From assembly GCF_027744825.2 (NCBI RefSeq), contig NC_071351.1:14335001-14399000 (forward strand): a DNA stretch of 64,000 nt. The letters run 5' to 3'. Positions 12,324-24,554 of this stretch are shown in pieces. Origin of the DNA: Synchiropus splendidus. Its lineage: Eukaryota > Chordata > Actinopteri > Syngnathiformes > Callionymidae. Numbering within the stretch: the stretch's first letter is position 1; each line of letters begins with the position of its first letter. The translations under genes and the position numbers were made by a program. Below the pieces are notes generated by a model. That model saw only the letters and a program-made list of their open reading frames with translations. It was not told the DNA's origin and did no database searches.

Positions 12324-12380
12324 GTGCCTCATATTTCACCATCACATTTCTTGACCATATATATATATATATATATATAT
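12284..12380. repeat. Two TA microsatellites separated by a solo MITE terminus
   Basis: TA tracts occupy about 12284-12320 and 12355-12380. Between them, 12321-12330 (gtggtgcctc) repeats the first bases of the neighbouring MITE terminus, as a solo or truncated end, followed by a 28-bp segment (12334-12361) that recurs downstream at 13461-13488. Confidence 0.7.
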
Positions 12381-13905
12381 TGTCCCAGTTGTTTAATGAA
12401 ATAACCTGGTCCAAAAAAGCCACAATAATGAGCCCTTCAGGAATTAATTATGAGATGGCCACAAGATTGAAAACACCTACGTTTGAATTCCGGGACGTGT
12501 GTGATGCCCACGTGGTGAGTAAAAGTGCTTCCCAGCTCCAGATCTCTCCCTCGCTCCTTCATTCCACAGACACATGGCACATGTGAGAAGACCTCTACAT
12601 CTCACTTAAGGTCACTTTAAACAGACGTTCAAACTCACACACTTGTTTCAATCGCACATCGGCCCATGACTCCCTTTCAATTTGGGACTGATGTCGCAAA
12701 TCATGTGAAAAATGTGGCCCGCCAGAACGAGACTAATGAGCCGGGAAATAGGAAAAATGGGGAGACGCGTGACAGCTACATCTTCTGAAGTTGTGATCCG
12801 AGTTTGGAGGAGGGACTTGAAACTTTGATATACGAGCAGGCTCGGCGCCAGATAATGTGGGTCACATATTAGAGGGGTAAAATGCTACTGAAGTGTAATG
12901 TGGAAGCCAAAACATACCGTGCTTTGACTTGAGCCGTTATAAGGAGACGCCAGAGTCGCAGCTGCTGCCAATTCAGGATCGCGAATGAGTCCTGGAGGTC
13001 TCCACTAGATGGCGCCAGAAGCCTCGCCAAACCGGAAGAGGACTTCAAAGCTTGAGTGGAGATGCTCCAAGTTGTTTTGAGTCTGAACCCCAAACACTTC
13101 TGAGCCACCTCCGGGGCTCCTGAGGGGACTGCAACTCAATTAAATCAGCATTCCCCCGAAATCAATCTGGATTCATTATTCATGCTTTGCTTTTAAAGGA
13201 GGGGAAAAAACAAATGTGTGATTCAGCCTCCTTCGACTCGTACCATGAAAGATGGCGTACAAACCTGTTTTGCCTTTGAGAAACATTAGGCCTGAATTTA
13301 TGGCTCAGATCTGCTTCCCTTTGCTCATCATTTCAGTTAAGGTGTCTCTGGAGCCGCGTTTATTGTCGCTAGTGCGCTGGACCTAAAAGACATCTTTCTT
13401 TTGCATTGCTATTCTTGTCGAATTGTATCTGTTCTGTTTCATATTCCTAATAATTTTGAATTTCACCATCAAATTTCTTGACCTTATACCCTTGTAAAAA
13501 TGATAGTATATCTAATTACAATGAGATTACCCTCCTTAAATAGATTTGAATTTAAGAGATGGACAACAAATCTTTAATATTTCCATATTACAAGTTGTGT
13601 TTCTCCAGGAGGCTTTCTTCAGACGTTTGTCGTCCGACTGCATTCATGCTTTATTTCCTTCCTGTAAAACTGGAGTTGGGCTCTGGAGATTTCAACGTTA
13701 ACCCATTTTCTCATTGAAGGAAAACAGCGCCCCCTCGGGTCTCCTCGCCTGTACTGACAAAAAGTAGTCGCCAGTTGGGCGTATTTAGAGCGCCACCTCC
13801 CGACACAGTTATGACTCACAGAGCACAGTCTGTTATGAATACAATAACATCTTTAATGTTTGCTTGACACCGTCATCAAACCCTGTCACACAAACAATAT
13901 TTGAA
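12381..13905. other. Non-coding spacer downstream of tasor
   Basis: No convincing exon is seen. It contains the 28-bp direct repeat copy at 13461-13488 and otherwise unique A/T-rich DNA. Some of it may be distal tasor 3' UTR. Confidence 0.5.
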
Positions 13906-13909
13906 ATGT

Positions 13910-14267
13910 TTTATTTTCATAGAACTTTTTTTAAACAACCAAATATGGTCAAATAAAAAAAAGAAAACCCAACTGCAACAGTGAAATTCATTCATGATTT
14001 TTTTTCCTTAAAAAAATATCACCCATCCCCTACCCCCTTGTTCAATAACCGCTTTGAAAACAGGACAAACTTAGATGGTGGATGGTTTTGGATAGGCTGG
14101 AAGGCCGTTGGCTTGCCGGGCAAATATAAATATAGTGGTTCGATCAGGGTCTTAAAGGACAGAGAGTGCACTTACACTCGGCACAGCCCGAATCAGGTTT
14201 CGCAAATGTAAAAAAAAAAAAAGGGATCCTAAATTAGGAATTCAAATTATTTATGACAGTATTTATT
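13910..14267 (-). terminator. tasor: Candidate poly(A) signals of tasor
   Basis: On the minus strand AATAAA occurs at 14262-14267 (about 45 bp after the tasor stop codon) and again at 13910-13915 (about 395 bp after it). Either could end the tasor mRNA; the near one would give an unusually short 3' UTR. Confidence 0.45.
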
Positions 14268-14309
14268 TATATACATTCAACCAGCCAATGCTTTCTGGTC
14301 CATGATTGT

Positions 14310-17300
14310 CTAGTCTGGAGCATAATTGTGTGAATAGTTGTAGTCTGAATAGTAGCCCTGCCCACCCCTTCCTCCTTGGTAGCCCCAAGCGTTGGGTCCC
14401 CCAGTCCTGACTATCCTGTCATGTCCGCGTCCTGGCCGAGGCCAGGGTCTCACAGGTGGGGGTCCTCTCTGTTGGTAGCCCCGAAAAGAACCATGCGGTG
14501 GTCCATGATTCATTTGTCCATAACCCACCCCACACATTAGTGGAGGGGGAGGTAACAGAGGTCTGGTAGAGCCCCCTCTGCTGGGTACCGCAGGATGGGA
14601 ATTCACCTGAGTCCTGACAACCGGTCCAGTAGCAGCGCTGCTCCCGACGGCTTCCCCACTGTTAGGAAGTCCACTAGAGTCTATTGTGTTTGAGGGGCCA
14701 GCCAACAAGTTGCTTGAAGGTACTAGCCCTGCAGTACCCCACATGGCATCTCCAGGTCCACATGGAGTTGAGTCCACTTGTGTCTTTGCACTAGAATCCA
14801 CACCGGTCAAGCAGTTTGACTGGTCAGTGTTTGAAGAGGTCCCGGCAACACTTGTAACTTCTGAGCTGTACGTGTGCCCCATTAGCAGGATATGGGGCGG
14901 CGGCGGTGGGGGCTTCACTTCCAGAGGGAGGGTACAAGGGATGGGGAGAACTTGCGTGGTGACGGGTGGGGACGGTGCGGCTGCGGTGGTGGTTGTGGTG
15001 GTGGCGGGGCGGCTCTCTTGATCCTGGGTGCTGCTGCTGCACGGTGAGCCTGGGTAGGCTGGGGAGGCGGTGTAGCTGGATGAGCCAGTAAAGGACATCC
15101 AAGACCCCGAAGGACAGAGGAAGCTCTGGTGCGGGTTCACGTGAAAACCCCCCGGAGACATGCTGCCAAGGTCTGAAGATCCGATCTGGTTGGAGGCCTT
15201 GAAGTTTGAGATGGCACTCTTGAGTGTGCTGTAGTCCGTGGTGGCCTCGGGAGTCCTCTGCAGTTCCATGGGGGCGGGGTGCGAGTCTTCGGGGGGTGGC
15301 TGTGAAAGCTTTTTGTCGTCAGGAACCTTGTCCAACGCCGTGGGCGCCTCACCGTCATCAGAGTCTAATGACATGTCCTCCTCTCCTACACACTCGTCGT
15401 TCACTACTAGGAGAGAAGAGGGCCGTTGAAAAACATCCAAGGATAAATAAATGAGACAATACTAATACTAACCAGTAGAGGGCGGCGTGGGAAGCTCACT
15501 TTGACTGATGGATCCGATCAGGCTATGGAAACCGGTCAGGATGTCATCGATGCTGGCAATTACGATTCCATTTCGAGAGTACTGAAGGAACATCTCAAAT
15601 GGTCTCTCTGAGAAGAGCGTAACAACAGCGTCCCAAATCCAATAAGCATCAAAATAAAGTTCTATATACTGACTGACCTGTGAGGAAAATGAGGTGGCGC
15701 TGCTGCGTGTGCTGAGCTTGGAGCTTGATCAGGCACTCCAGATCCGGAGCCTGCCTCGAGGGTGTGTCGCACTCGTGATAAGGAAGGAACTCCACGAGAT
15801 GTTTCTTCTGATACGTGGTCAGAAGGTTGAGCAGACCCATGGCATTGCTGTTCAGCCTATGTGGTAAGAATCACAAAGTGGATTAGCATATATTCAGCTG
15901 CATCCCTAACATACTTTTGGACAGCAGAACTGAAGCTGCAGAAGGCTAAGAGAAGAAAAACAACTTGGCATTTTAGAGAACTGTCCAGCTGAGATTTTAA
16001 AATGTGCTGTGGCAAAGAAAGCGTTTAATTAGGAGTACAAAACGGTGATTCATCTTCACGTAGGCAGAAAAGCATAAAGATGACAGAGGGAAAATATTCA
16101 CGCCACACTATACTGCACTGCCAAAATTTACTTGTGCACAGTCAGCGTTTACATGTCATTTTCCTTCAGAACTGAAGCTTTACATTTCCGATGGGAGTGA
16201 ATTAAAAGCAGAAAATGATTGTTGATGTTACATGTATAAAACCAACCATGCATTTCATCAAATACCACAAACAGAAGCCCACAAAAGTTTAGTTTACCCG
16301 TTATATGAGGGTTTCAGTGTCCTGGATTTACATCGCAAATAAATGCGAAAAAATATATTGTTGAATTCAAATGTTTTATGGTGCTCTTTCTGGAGCCATT
16401 CATCTACTGAATGGGTGCAAGATATCACAACCAGGATTCGTTATAATGTAACGTTATGAACAAGCTGTGCTTTTGTCCTCCATTTATTTTCAATGTAAAT
16501 TCTCACCTTGCGAGTTCTTTGAGTTTCTTCTGGGATTTACAGTGTACCTTCCACTGCCACGGATGTTCGGGTGTACTCTGCTCCTCCAAGAACTTCAGCA
16601 GACTCTGCAGGTGTTCTGAAGAAGAAGCAATGCGAAATTAGGGGTTTAAAAGGTTTTAAGAGGTTCTCAACAGGCTATCAGCTCTGTTTAAAAGTCAGGG
16701 AAATCGGACGAAAAGAACAGCAAACAGGTGCTTCCTGTGGCATCAAGACTCACCTTGTGTGATGAGGTCAGGATTGAGGAGGAACTCGTCCGACACGATG
16801 AAGCCGCCGCTGACAAACAACTCATTGTACGTGTGGTTCTTCACGTCATCCAGCGAGTCCACGCCGGCAAAACTGACGGCAGGCAGCTTCTTCAAAGACA
16901 CCAACGCCGGGATCTGAAACACAAGTCGATCCCATTTCAATTCACATTTTACACTGATAGACATGAACGCAATTAGTTCCAATTGCTTCATAATTACGCT
17001 GCACCCAACGTGGGATAAAGCCTAGGAGAATAAAGATGATAAAAGGAAACAGTGGGGAAGGAAGCTGCGAGAAGACTGACAGAGAGTAATCTTACCTTGT
17101 GCACATGTGCAGCTATGTCCTCATTTTGGATGATGATAAGCAGTTTATCTAAACTGCCACTGTTTTCCAGAAAGGTCTGTGGGCTGCACTCACTGTTGCC
17201 AAGACTCTTCAAGTACTCCTTTTTTGACAGGCAGAAGAAAGGATTATGTAAGACATTTTAGTCCCTTTTTTTCCTCACTGAACAACTCCACATGCATTAA

Positions 17301-20300
17301 GTTCTTGTAAAGGAACAGATTGTGTCACTCAACAGATGCATTATTAATTGAGATATTACGATAACAAATCATTCGGTGATTGATTCTGTATAAATGGATC
17401 CTTCCCTTATTTAAAGCCAGGTTTGAATGGGAATCCCACCTTGATCTCCCGGAAGATGCTCCTTTCGTCAGCCTCTTCTCCAGAGTAGATGAAGAATTTG
17501 ACCGTGTTCTTGGTGACGTCCTTGAAGATCTCCACCAGACTGCTGAAAACCTCGGGCTTCAGCTGACTGATGAGACTGTTTGATAGAAGACCGGGAGCAT
17601 GATCCGGATTATGAGAGCCGTTCTCTGGGGACGCTGAGGTGGTGAGAGAAGGCGAGTATACTTCTTTCACCGTTTCCAACGGTGTGTCATCAGTCTTTCT
17701 TACTAGCTGACCAGTAGTTTGGGGTGTGACTTGCTCCTCCTTAGTTTTGATGGCCTGGCCAGAGGACGGGGGTGTTACAGGATTTAATGCCGATGATGAG
17801 AGAACTACAGGTGAAGAGACTTGTATCAACTTGTCCATTCTGTCACACAGTTCCTTGACGTGCCCCTGGAGAGGGACTGGAGTGACGTAAGGGACGATAA
17901 AGTTTGAGAAGTAACTGTTGGGCTGCCAGGAGTGGTGTCTGGGCAACCGCGGAGGTAGCTGAGAATTGTAGGGCATTCGGTGACTGTGCAGGATTTTCCG
18001 AACATCTGAAGTCATGCTGCGGATTTCCTGGTTTATTATGGTGTCCAAGCTGATGGTTGGCCTGGAGGGAGTCTCCTCCATGACGGGGAAAATTGCCTGT
18101 GCAGCGGGAGCTCTTTCTTCGCTGAGTGCAAGGTTCTTTGGCTCTGGCGCACTTACGGATTGAGCCACTGTCACGCTGTCAGACACGCGCTGTGGCTTCT
18201 CGTCGAGAGGCTGCGGGTGTTCTAAAACAGTTAAGAAAGCTGGTTAAAGTGTGTTAAAGTATGTTCAATCCGTCGCTTTGTCCTTATAAACGTACCTTCT
18301 TTTGTGACCCATATTGTGTTATTTGAGGTGTCAGTTCTGTTTGGAGGTGTGTCGGCAGTGAACGGACTTCCAGGACTACAGTCCATGTCCTCCTGGACAA
18401 AGACAGAGACTGTCATTATTATAAGGAAACGAAACACAGCAAACCGCCTAAAATCAACAATCAAACCTGAGTGTAGTTTGCTTGCGAAGGTGGCTCATTC
18501 TGTTGATCAGCTTCAGACTGCTTGGGCTCTACTCTTTCTTGAGACGTTTCCCCGAGATTCTGCTGAGCTCGAGCTGCTCCCTGATTCATGGCTTTGGTGA
18601 GGGTTGATATTAGAACGTTCCAAAGGCGCTGGGTATCATTTTCAGTGGAGGAAGAGCTGTTCCCACAGTTCCTTAAATCTGTGTCGTAGATGCCCATGCT
18701 CTCCATCACTGCGGTTAGATTGTCACTCTGCCCACCTTCCTCTTGGATCCCGTCCCGTGCATCTGTGAGGTGCAAAAGCAAAAACAATGTGTGGGCAAAT
18801 GCACACTCGTCAGGCAAGTTAAAGACAAAAATTAAATAAACAAGACACTGCACAGTATTATAATCTGCAAAAACACCAATTGGTCAGTGTTACAGTACAT
18901 ACAGTCAGTGTTTTCACACACGGTTTACCTCCTTCCTTACCTAAAGCTATAAAAAATGATTAATATGCTGCGGATGGCATGAATGAAAACTTTACCCCGG
19001 CTGCTTTAGATCTGACTGAAAATCTTACTTTGAAATACAGGGTAAAAAATAAAATATAAATACCTGAACATCATCGTATTATAAACATTACTAAGGTTCC
19101 CTGGAATATTTTGCACAAGAAGCCGCCATACCTACCATTCTGAATTGCTTTTCAATAAAACGACATATCCCTAACATATATTTCTTACTCATAACCAACA
19201 TATGATACTGCAGCTTGTTGGGTAACATTGAAGGTCACTACTGCAAGGAAGGACTTCCACAGCCTAAATATTTTAGAGGTCTGCAATGGTCTGATCCCAG
19301 TGCAGTGACACCCCAGACAAATCTCAGAAATTCAGTGGAAGAGTGGAGACCAGAAGTCAATGGAGTTGACTGGACCAAACTAGTTGAGTATGGGCAAAGT
19401 GATGCAGGCCTCCTCACCTCTACTGGATTCACCATTTCTCAGTGGCTCAGTGCGTTGGTGCTTGTTCACGACTCCACTTTCGTTTCCCTCAAACTTTCTC
19501 TTCACACTGCTGCTTTCCCAGGTTCCGTCTTCCACCCTTTCACTGCTGGGTTCCTTCACCAGCGCTTTCTTTCGAGACTGAATCAGTTTCAGTAACTGGC
19601 TTACTTTGTCCTTATCGTACTCGTTCTGCGATAACAGACACTTCTGGGACTGAGACTGGTAGTCGACCAGGGGCTTCTGCTGCGGTTGGGCTCCGTTTGA
19701 CTGAGCTTGACTTTGCTTCTGGCTGCTGCTCTCGACTGGTGGCTTCTCTTGAGATAACCGTTCCGGGCCTCTCTCAGCCCGGTCCGAGCTCCTGTCGGAG
19801 CCCCCCCAATCGGAGACGGGACTATATTCTACCGGTGCTTGGGCTGCAGGTAGAAGAGGAGCCGGGGCAGGGACTGGGACTGGGGCCTCTGCAGGTGCCG
19901 GGGAAGGGATAGGGACTGGGACTGGTGTTGGTGGAGGGGCAGGTGCAGGAGTCCTCAACCGTTCAACAACCTCCTTCATTTTGTCAACATTTAAAGTGTA
20001 GTTGGCAGGATTGTGCACATAAGTTCGCAGAATGGATTCCATGTTATATTTGGGCTTGGGTCCAAGATTCAAGTTGGCTCGATCGTCTGCATTGTTTTTG
20101 TAATGGGGCAAAATGAACGGTCGCAATGTTCCTGAGTCAATGCGAGTTAAATAGTCAGTAGCCTGGCGCTCCACTCCAGCGCCAACGTCCTTGCTTGGAT
20201 TGGATCTTAACTTGAAAAAGGCATAATGCAGAGCAGGGACGAGGGGTTGCATGGAGGAGAAGTTAACCGGCTGCTGCTCCACTCTCCGGTCACCTTGTTC

Positions 20301-23300
20301 CAGTCGTCTGGAAGCTGAGAGGAGAAGAAATCGCAGTCATTATCACTCCAGATGAAAATGTTAAAAAAAAAAAACGGACACTCAGGACTTACAGTGGTTG
20401 ATGACCATTCTCGACTCCTGAAAAATGAAGAGCGCTTGAAGGTGCTTCTCAGGCCGCCCCCTCCACTCTGTAGGACAAGGAAATAATTACGATGGTTCCC
20501 TGATGGTGAGGTGAACTGAGACATGAGGGAAATAAACAGGGTTTTCCTGGTACCTTTGGACTCAGACATCTGACTTGAAGAGAGTATGAAGAGGAATCCG
20601 CGATCAAATAATGTTTTCACCAGCACCTGAATATAGATGAGGGCAATGCAAACAGAGGTGTTACTTGCAATATGATTACACACACCACACTCCACATGAC
20701 ACAAATAATAACAGGTTAATCTATTCACGATAAAAGTAGTGGAATGTGTTTTAAAGCCCACATCACAAAAGCTATTACACACAAAATGTAATGTAGGAAT
20801 CGTATGTGTTAAACGTGATTTGGAATATGTGACTGACAGCACTATATAAGGGCAGATGAACGTGTGTGACTCACCATTCTGTCCCGCTCCAACTTGTTAA
20901 TGAGTGCTGCTATTGTGCCACTCGTGGGTTTGCCTTTCCCCTCGACTATATCAAAAAGGCTGCAGGACATCCCGTACTTCATCACTGCTTCAACAAAGAA
21001 TGAGAGTTATTGACGAGTCAAAATGAATGCACACTAAGCATTATGATATTCCAGGGTGCTTTCCTGACCTTCTCTTGATCCCATGTAGGTGTTTGATGAG
21101 AAGAGGATGGAAGGAATCTTTCTCTTCACCTGATCCAGCTGCATCCCTCGTTCAAACTCCAACTTCTCAGGCCTGGTGAAAGAGAGACCATCATACTTGG
21201 TCATAGAAAATAAAAATAAAAAAATAACTATTATGATGCTAAAACATTCAACAACTCACAACTTGAAAGGCAGGTAAGGTCGGGAGGAGGATCGTAAACA
21301 GATTGGAAACAAGTCCTGGCCTTTGTTTACAAGTGGACCGCTCCACACGTTGTAACTCTTCCCTGCAATGACATCAAGTATGCTGGTGAGACTGAATCAC
21401 AAGTAGAATTCTGCAAGAATGTGAAAAATGAAATGTAATTGATTCAAAAGGTTAGCCAACATTAGACATGTTTACCTTTCCCTCCTGCAGAAGAAACTGT
21501 GTTAAACCTGTTAAGCAAGGAAAAATGGAGTTTCAAAAAACAATTCTTTTAGTTAAATAGTGTAAACTGTCAGGAGCAGAAAGGAAGTCAGGACCTGTAT
21601 GAGGATAAGGACGATGTCGCCGAGTCTTTGCCCTTGTAATGAAAGGAGAGGACAGCATAGGGACAAAGGTGCCGAGGCCTTGCTTTGATCTCGTCGAAGG
21701 CAAACTCAAAAAAATATTGCTGTGATTGGGAAAACAATGTGTTAAATGTGTTATGATGAGAGGTTTGCAGTTACGAGGAAAAAAAAGCTTACCTGTGTGA
21801 GCTCAAAAGCCCGATAGGACAGCAGGGACGTGACCCTATTGGCACTTTTGGAGATATGACAGTCAAATTTGGGTGTGGGTTCTTTTGCATTCTTAGGCAT
21901 GTTCTCGTGGATGTGCTTTATCTTTCCCTGAGAGGAAAAAAACAAAACAACTTCACAAATCAACTCAAAAACCACCTGCTTTTTTTTTAAAAGGACAAAT
22001 GATTCCTACCCTCATAACTTTAAAAACAATCATATCTCCAGACGACCCCACTTCAAAAGGATTGATTTGTAATAAATCAGAGAACTTTGAGAGATAGACT
22101 CCTGGAAAGAAAAGAGAAAAGCACTTAGAGGACATCACAATGGATAAAATGGACAAATTCAAAGATCATTTCATGTCAAAATTAAATGAAAATCACTATT
22201 AAATTGGAGGACATCTCGACAGATACACGGACATCCATCTTGTGAATGAGAGTTACACATCCAGTACTGACAAACCTAGAAGACAGCTGCTAAAATTAGG
22301 TCTATTTTGGGCAGCCGTGTTGCTAAAAATACTTTTATTTGGTAATATTTGCTGTTGAGGCTTGTTATGTGACACTGCTACACAGGTCCTAAAATAAAGT
22401 GAACAAATTCCAAAAGGTAAAAAGAACCCAGACTCTTACCCACTGACGGGTTTCCCACTGTCATTATCCTGGAGTGCCCAACCGACAAACCCTTCTCGCA
22501 GATCCACTGGAGCTAAATGCAGAAGATAAAAGTTAGAAAGCGCTCAAACAGAACATGGCTCTAATGAGTCAACTTTGCAGCACACAAACTTTAGATTTGT
22601 CTGGATAGAGGAAGCAGTACGACTCAGCCAGTTCTTGATCAGTCCGCCCTTCTTGCTTCATCTCTCGCCGCTTTTCAATGAACTGGAGAAAACAGACAGT
22701 GGGTAAGAATCTCACAATAACAATCGCCAATTATAGATGGTACAGCTAACATGAGGCATTGGAAAACACATCACAAACCTCTTTCTCCAGGAGCTCATTG
22801 TAAATGAGTCTGGCTTTAGAATATGAGAAGGTTCCTCGGGACGACGAATCCAAGTAAAATGAAGAAACAATCTTCACTAAGTCATCAAACTCCCGACTGT
22901 CAGGTGGCAGAAACTGGTACAGGCCTGCGGACAGACAAACATTGTGTATAAGCTTATGTATTGTCGCACACCAGCGCTATCTAGTTGAGGGATTGACCTG
23001 CTTTGAACTGGAAAAATAACCAAGAAACAGGAGGACTTGGGCAGTAATTCAACTCACGGATACACACACAGGTTGTACACTTTGATCTGTAAATCAGTCC
23101 AGGCGTGATTTGATAGTTTAAAAAAAGAGTTAAATGATGGCAGCAGGAGACTTCAATGTTAGAAGGGTCACCAGTAGGAATGAGGGGTTCAAAGGGCTCA
23201 CACTTGTGTGAATTATTTTGATGCATAACCGTGTCCTTCATTGAGGTAAGTTACATTAACAGTGTGATCAGACGATGCGTCAGAACGCATGTGACTACTA

Positions 23301-23943
23301 CCAGCAACGGTGTGTTTGAAGCACACTGATATTACTGGATTACTGTTACATAAATATGAGCAGGTTGACAGTGTGGGCTTTCTTGTTGCACTGTCAATAG
23401 TGTCCACTACCAGAAGATCAGCGGAGCAAGTTGCACTGAGTTGGTCACTGACAAGTAGCTAATGCTAACCCTGCAGGACCCCGGCGTTTCACTCACACCC
23501 AGCTGCCATAACAGTAAACAAACGTTTAAAATGGAATCGAATTGCCAAGTTAACCACACGAGCGTAAAGTTAACTAGCTAGTCGGATAAGAACCCCAGAA
23601 ATGGTGAAGACAGGACATGCTCCCTTCAAAATAGTAGCGACATGGCACCACCTTTCCGTTGTCTAATCTTCCTCGGTATCCGCGGGAGCTCCTCGCTTCG
23701 CCGCTGGTTCTGTAAAGGGGAACTGTTGAAGCTCCGGGCGTCCGCCTGGACACTCCTTCGCCGCTCGGAAGCCTCTGTTTCGGGCATTACACCGTCTCCA
23801 CATCCAGGCTGACCGCCATTTTGGTTGGCTGTGGACGAGGTGGCGGTGGAACTCTTGTGCGATTCACCAGTCTCCCGGTGGATATCGCCCGTCCCGGTGC
23901 ATTCCTGGTCCCTCTTCCCCGCTACGCTGGGGTTCAGGGCCAT
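14310..23943 (-). CDS. tasor: TASOR (FAM208A), HUSH complex core subunit; multi-exon
   Basis: TASOR is the nuclear scaffold of the HUSH complex (with MPP8 and periphilin), which silences retroelements and intronless foreign DNA through H3K9me3. Evidence: exon 1 (about 23652-23943) ends in an RIPRKIRQRKG motif like human TASOR; exon 2 (about 22797-22924) encodes REFDDLVKIVSSFYLDSS and NELLEKEFIEKRREMKQEG; a later exon (about 22020-22095) encodes GVYLSKFSDLLQINPFE. These belong to the N-terminal PARP-like (DUF3715) domain, which in TASOR is catalytically inactive. Many short exons follow to about 20394. Then come a Pro/Ala-rich exon (19418-20314), 18468-18762, 18297-18391, 17440-18220, several small exons, and the last exon (14310-15406) with Ser/Thr/Pro-rich sequence and an RG/Y-rich C-terminus (GGRGGQGYYSDYNY). 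Start: the ATG at 23943 (MALNPSV) is preferred over an in-frame ATG eight codons upstream, by context only. Large introns (18763-19417, 22925-23651, 15857-16505) show no extra coding. The frame looks intact. Confidence 0.9.
14985..15013 (-). repeat. tasor: Poly-threonine coding microsatellite in the tasor last exon
   Basis: A GTGGTGGTTGTGG-type trinucleotide run on the plus strand encodes seven consecutive Thr followed by Ala residues in the disordered C-terminal half of TASOR. Such in-frame triplet repeats are prone to length variation. Confidence 0.75.
19845..19945 (-). repeat. tasor: Pro/Ala/Val-rich coding minisatellite in tasor
   Basis: Imperfect tandem copies of a 6-bp unit (gggact/ggggcc types on the plus strand) encode alternating Pro-Val and Pro-Ala dipeptides (PVPVPIPSPAPAEAPVPVPA). 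The stretch stays in frame and lies in a low-complexity linker C-terminal to the folded TASOR domains. Confidence 0.75.
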
Positions 23944-24170
23944 TTTCGGACACCGTGCACGTAACACGGGCGGTAATGGTGCGAAGATTGCGGCGCTACT
24001 TGACTATCATATGGACACACAGTCCTCTCCTCAGCCAGCCTCCGCCATTGTGAAGATGACGTACATGTTCTTCTCAGTGCAGACGCAGCCGTCACTGTGT
24101 TTACATACGAGAAGATCTGCGACACCTAGAGGCAGACTGGAGCACTTCTATATTGACCACTGATGCTGTA
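23944..24170 (-). promoter_or_regulatory. tasor: tasor 5' flank / promoter region
   Basis: This segment upstream of the tasor start is richer in CG than the surrounding DNA and carries, on the minus strand, a CRE-like TACGTCA (24057-24063) and a YY1-like AATGGCGG (24042-24049). There is no TATA box near, as expected for a housekeeping chromatin gene. The transcription start is probably about 23970-24050. Confidence 0.5.
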
Positions 24171-24554
24171 TGACATACTGTGTGTATATGATCAAATTAT
24201 CAGGACACTTTTATTGATTGAACAACGAATAAACGAATAAAATATACACTCAAAAATAATAATATAAAATTGTATTTGTGCACCACGACATCAATAAAAG
24301 AAGGAATGGTTACACTAGCTTTTTATACATAAAAATAAACCAGGGTGGTGAATCTTTCTTGACCAGAAAAAACAACCAGAAGTGCAAACGTCTATTTGGA
24401 TTTTAAATGGATGTTTATGGATGAATCAGCGTTTGTTTCAATGTCCTCCAATACAATGGATTCATGGCTTTGTTATTGTTACACTGCATACAATTTAAGT
24501 CAGTGCTTCTTATTTACAAAGAGGCCGAAATGGAGCAGAGTTGAGTCCTGCTCC
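24171..24554 (-). terminator. dnah12: 3' UTR and poly(A) region of dnah12 copy A
   Basis: After the copy A stop codon (24555-24557) the minus strand is A/T-rich. It contains an AATAAA (plus-strand tttatt near 24210) about 345 bp downstream. This lies only about 50-150 bp before the inferred tasor promoter on the same strand. Confidence 0.55.

Noticed and set aside
14686..15021. Plus-strand ORF over the tasor last exon, and similar opposite-strand ORFs over tasor and dnah12 exons
   Set aside because: Shadow frames of real minus-strand exons; low-complexity Gly/Val runs mirror the poly-Thr/Pro codons.
23944..24554. Remnant of a second asb14 between copy A and tasor
   Set aside because: No ankyrin or SOCS-box coding could be found in the short spacer on either strand.
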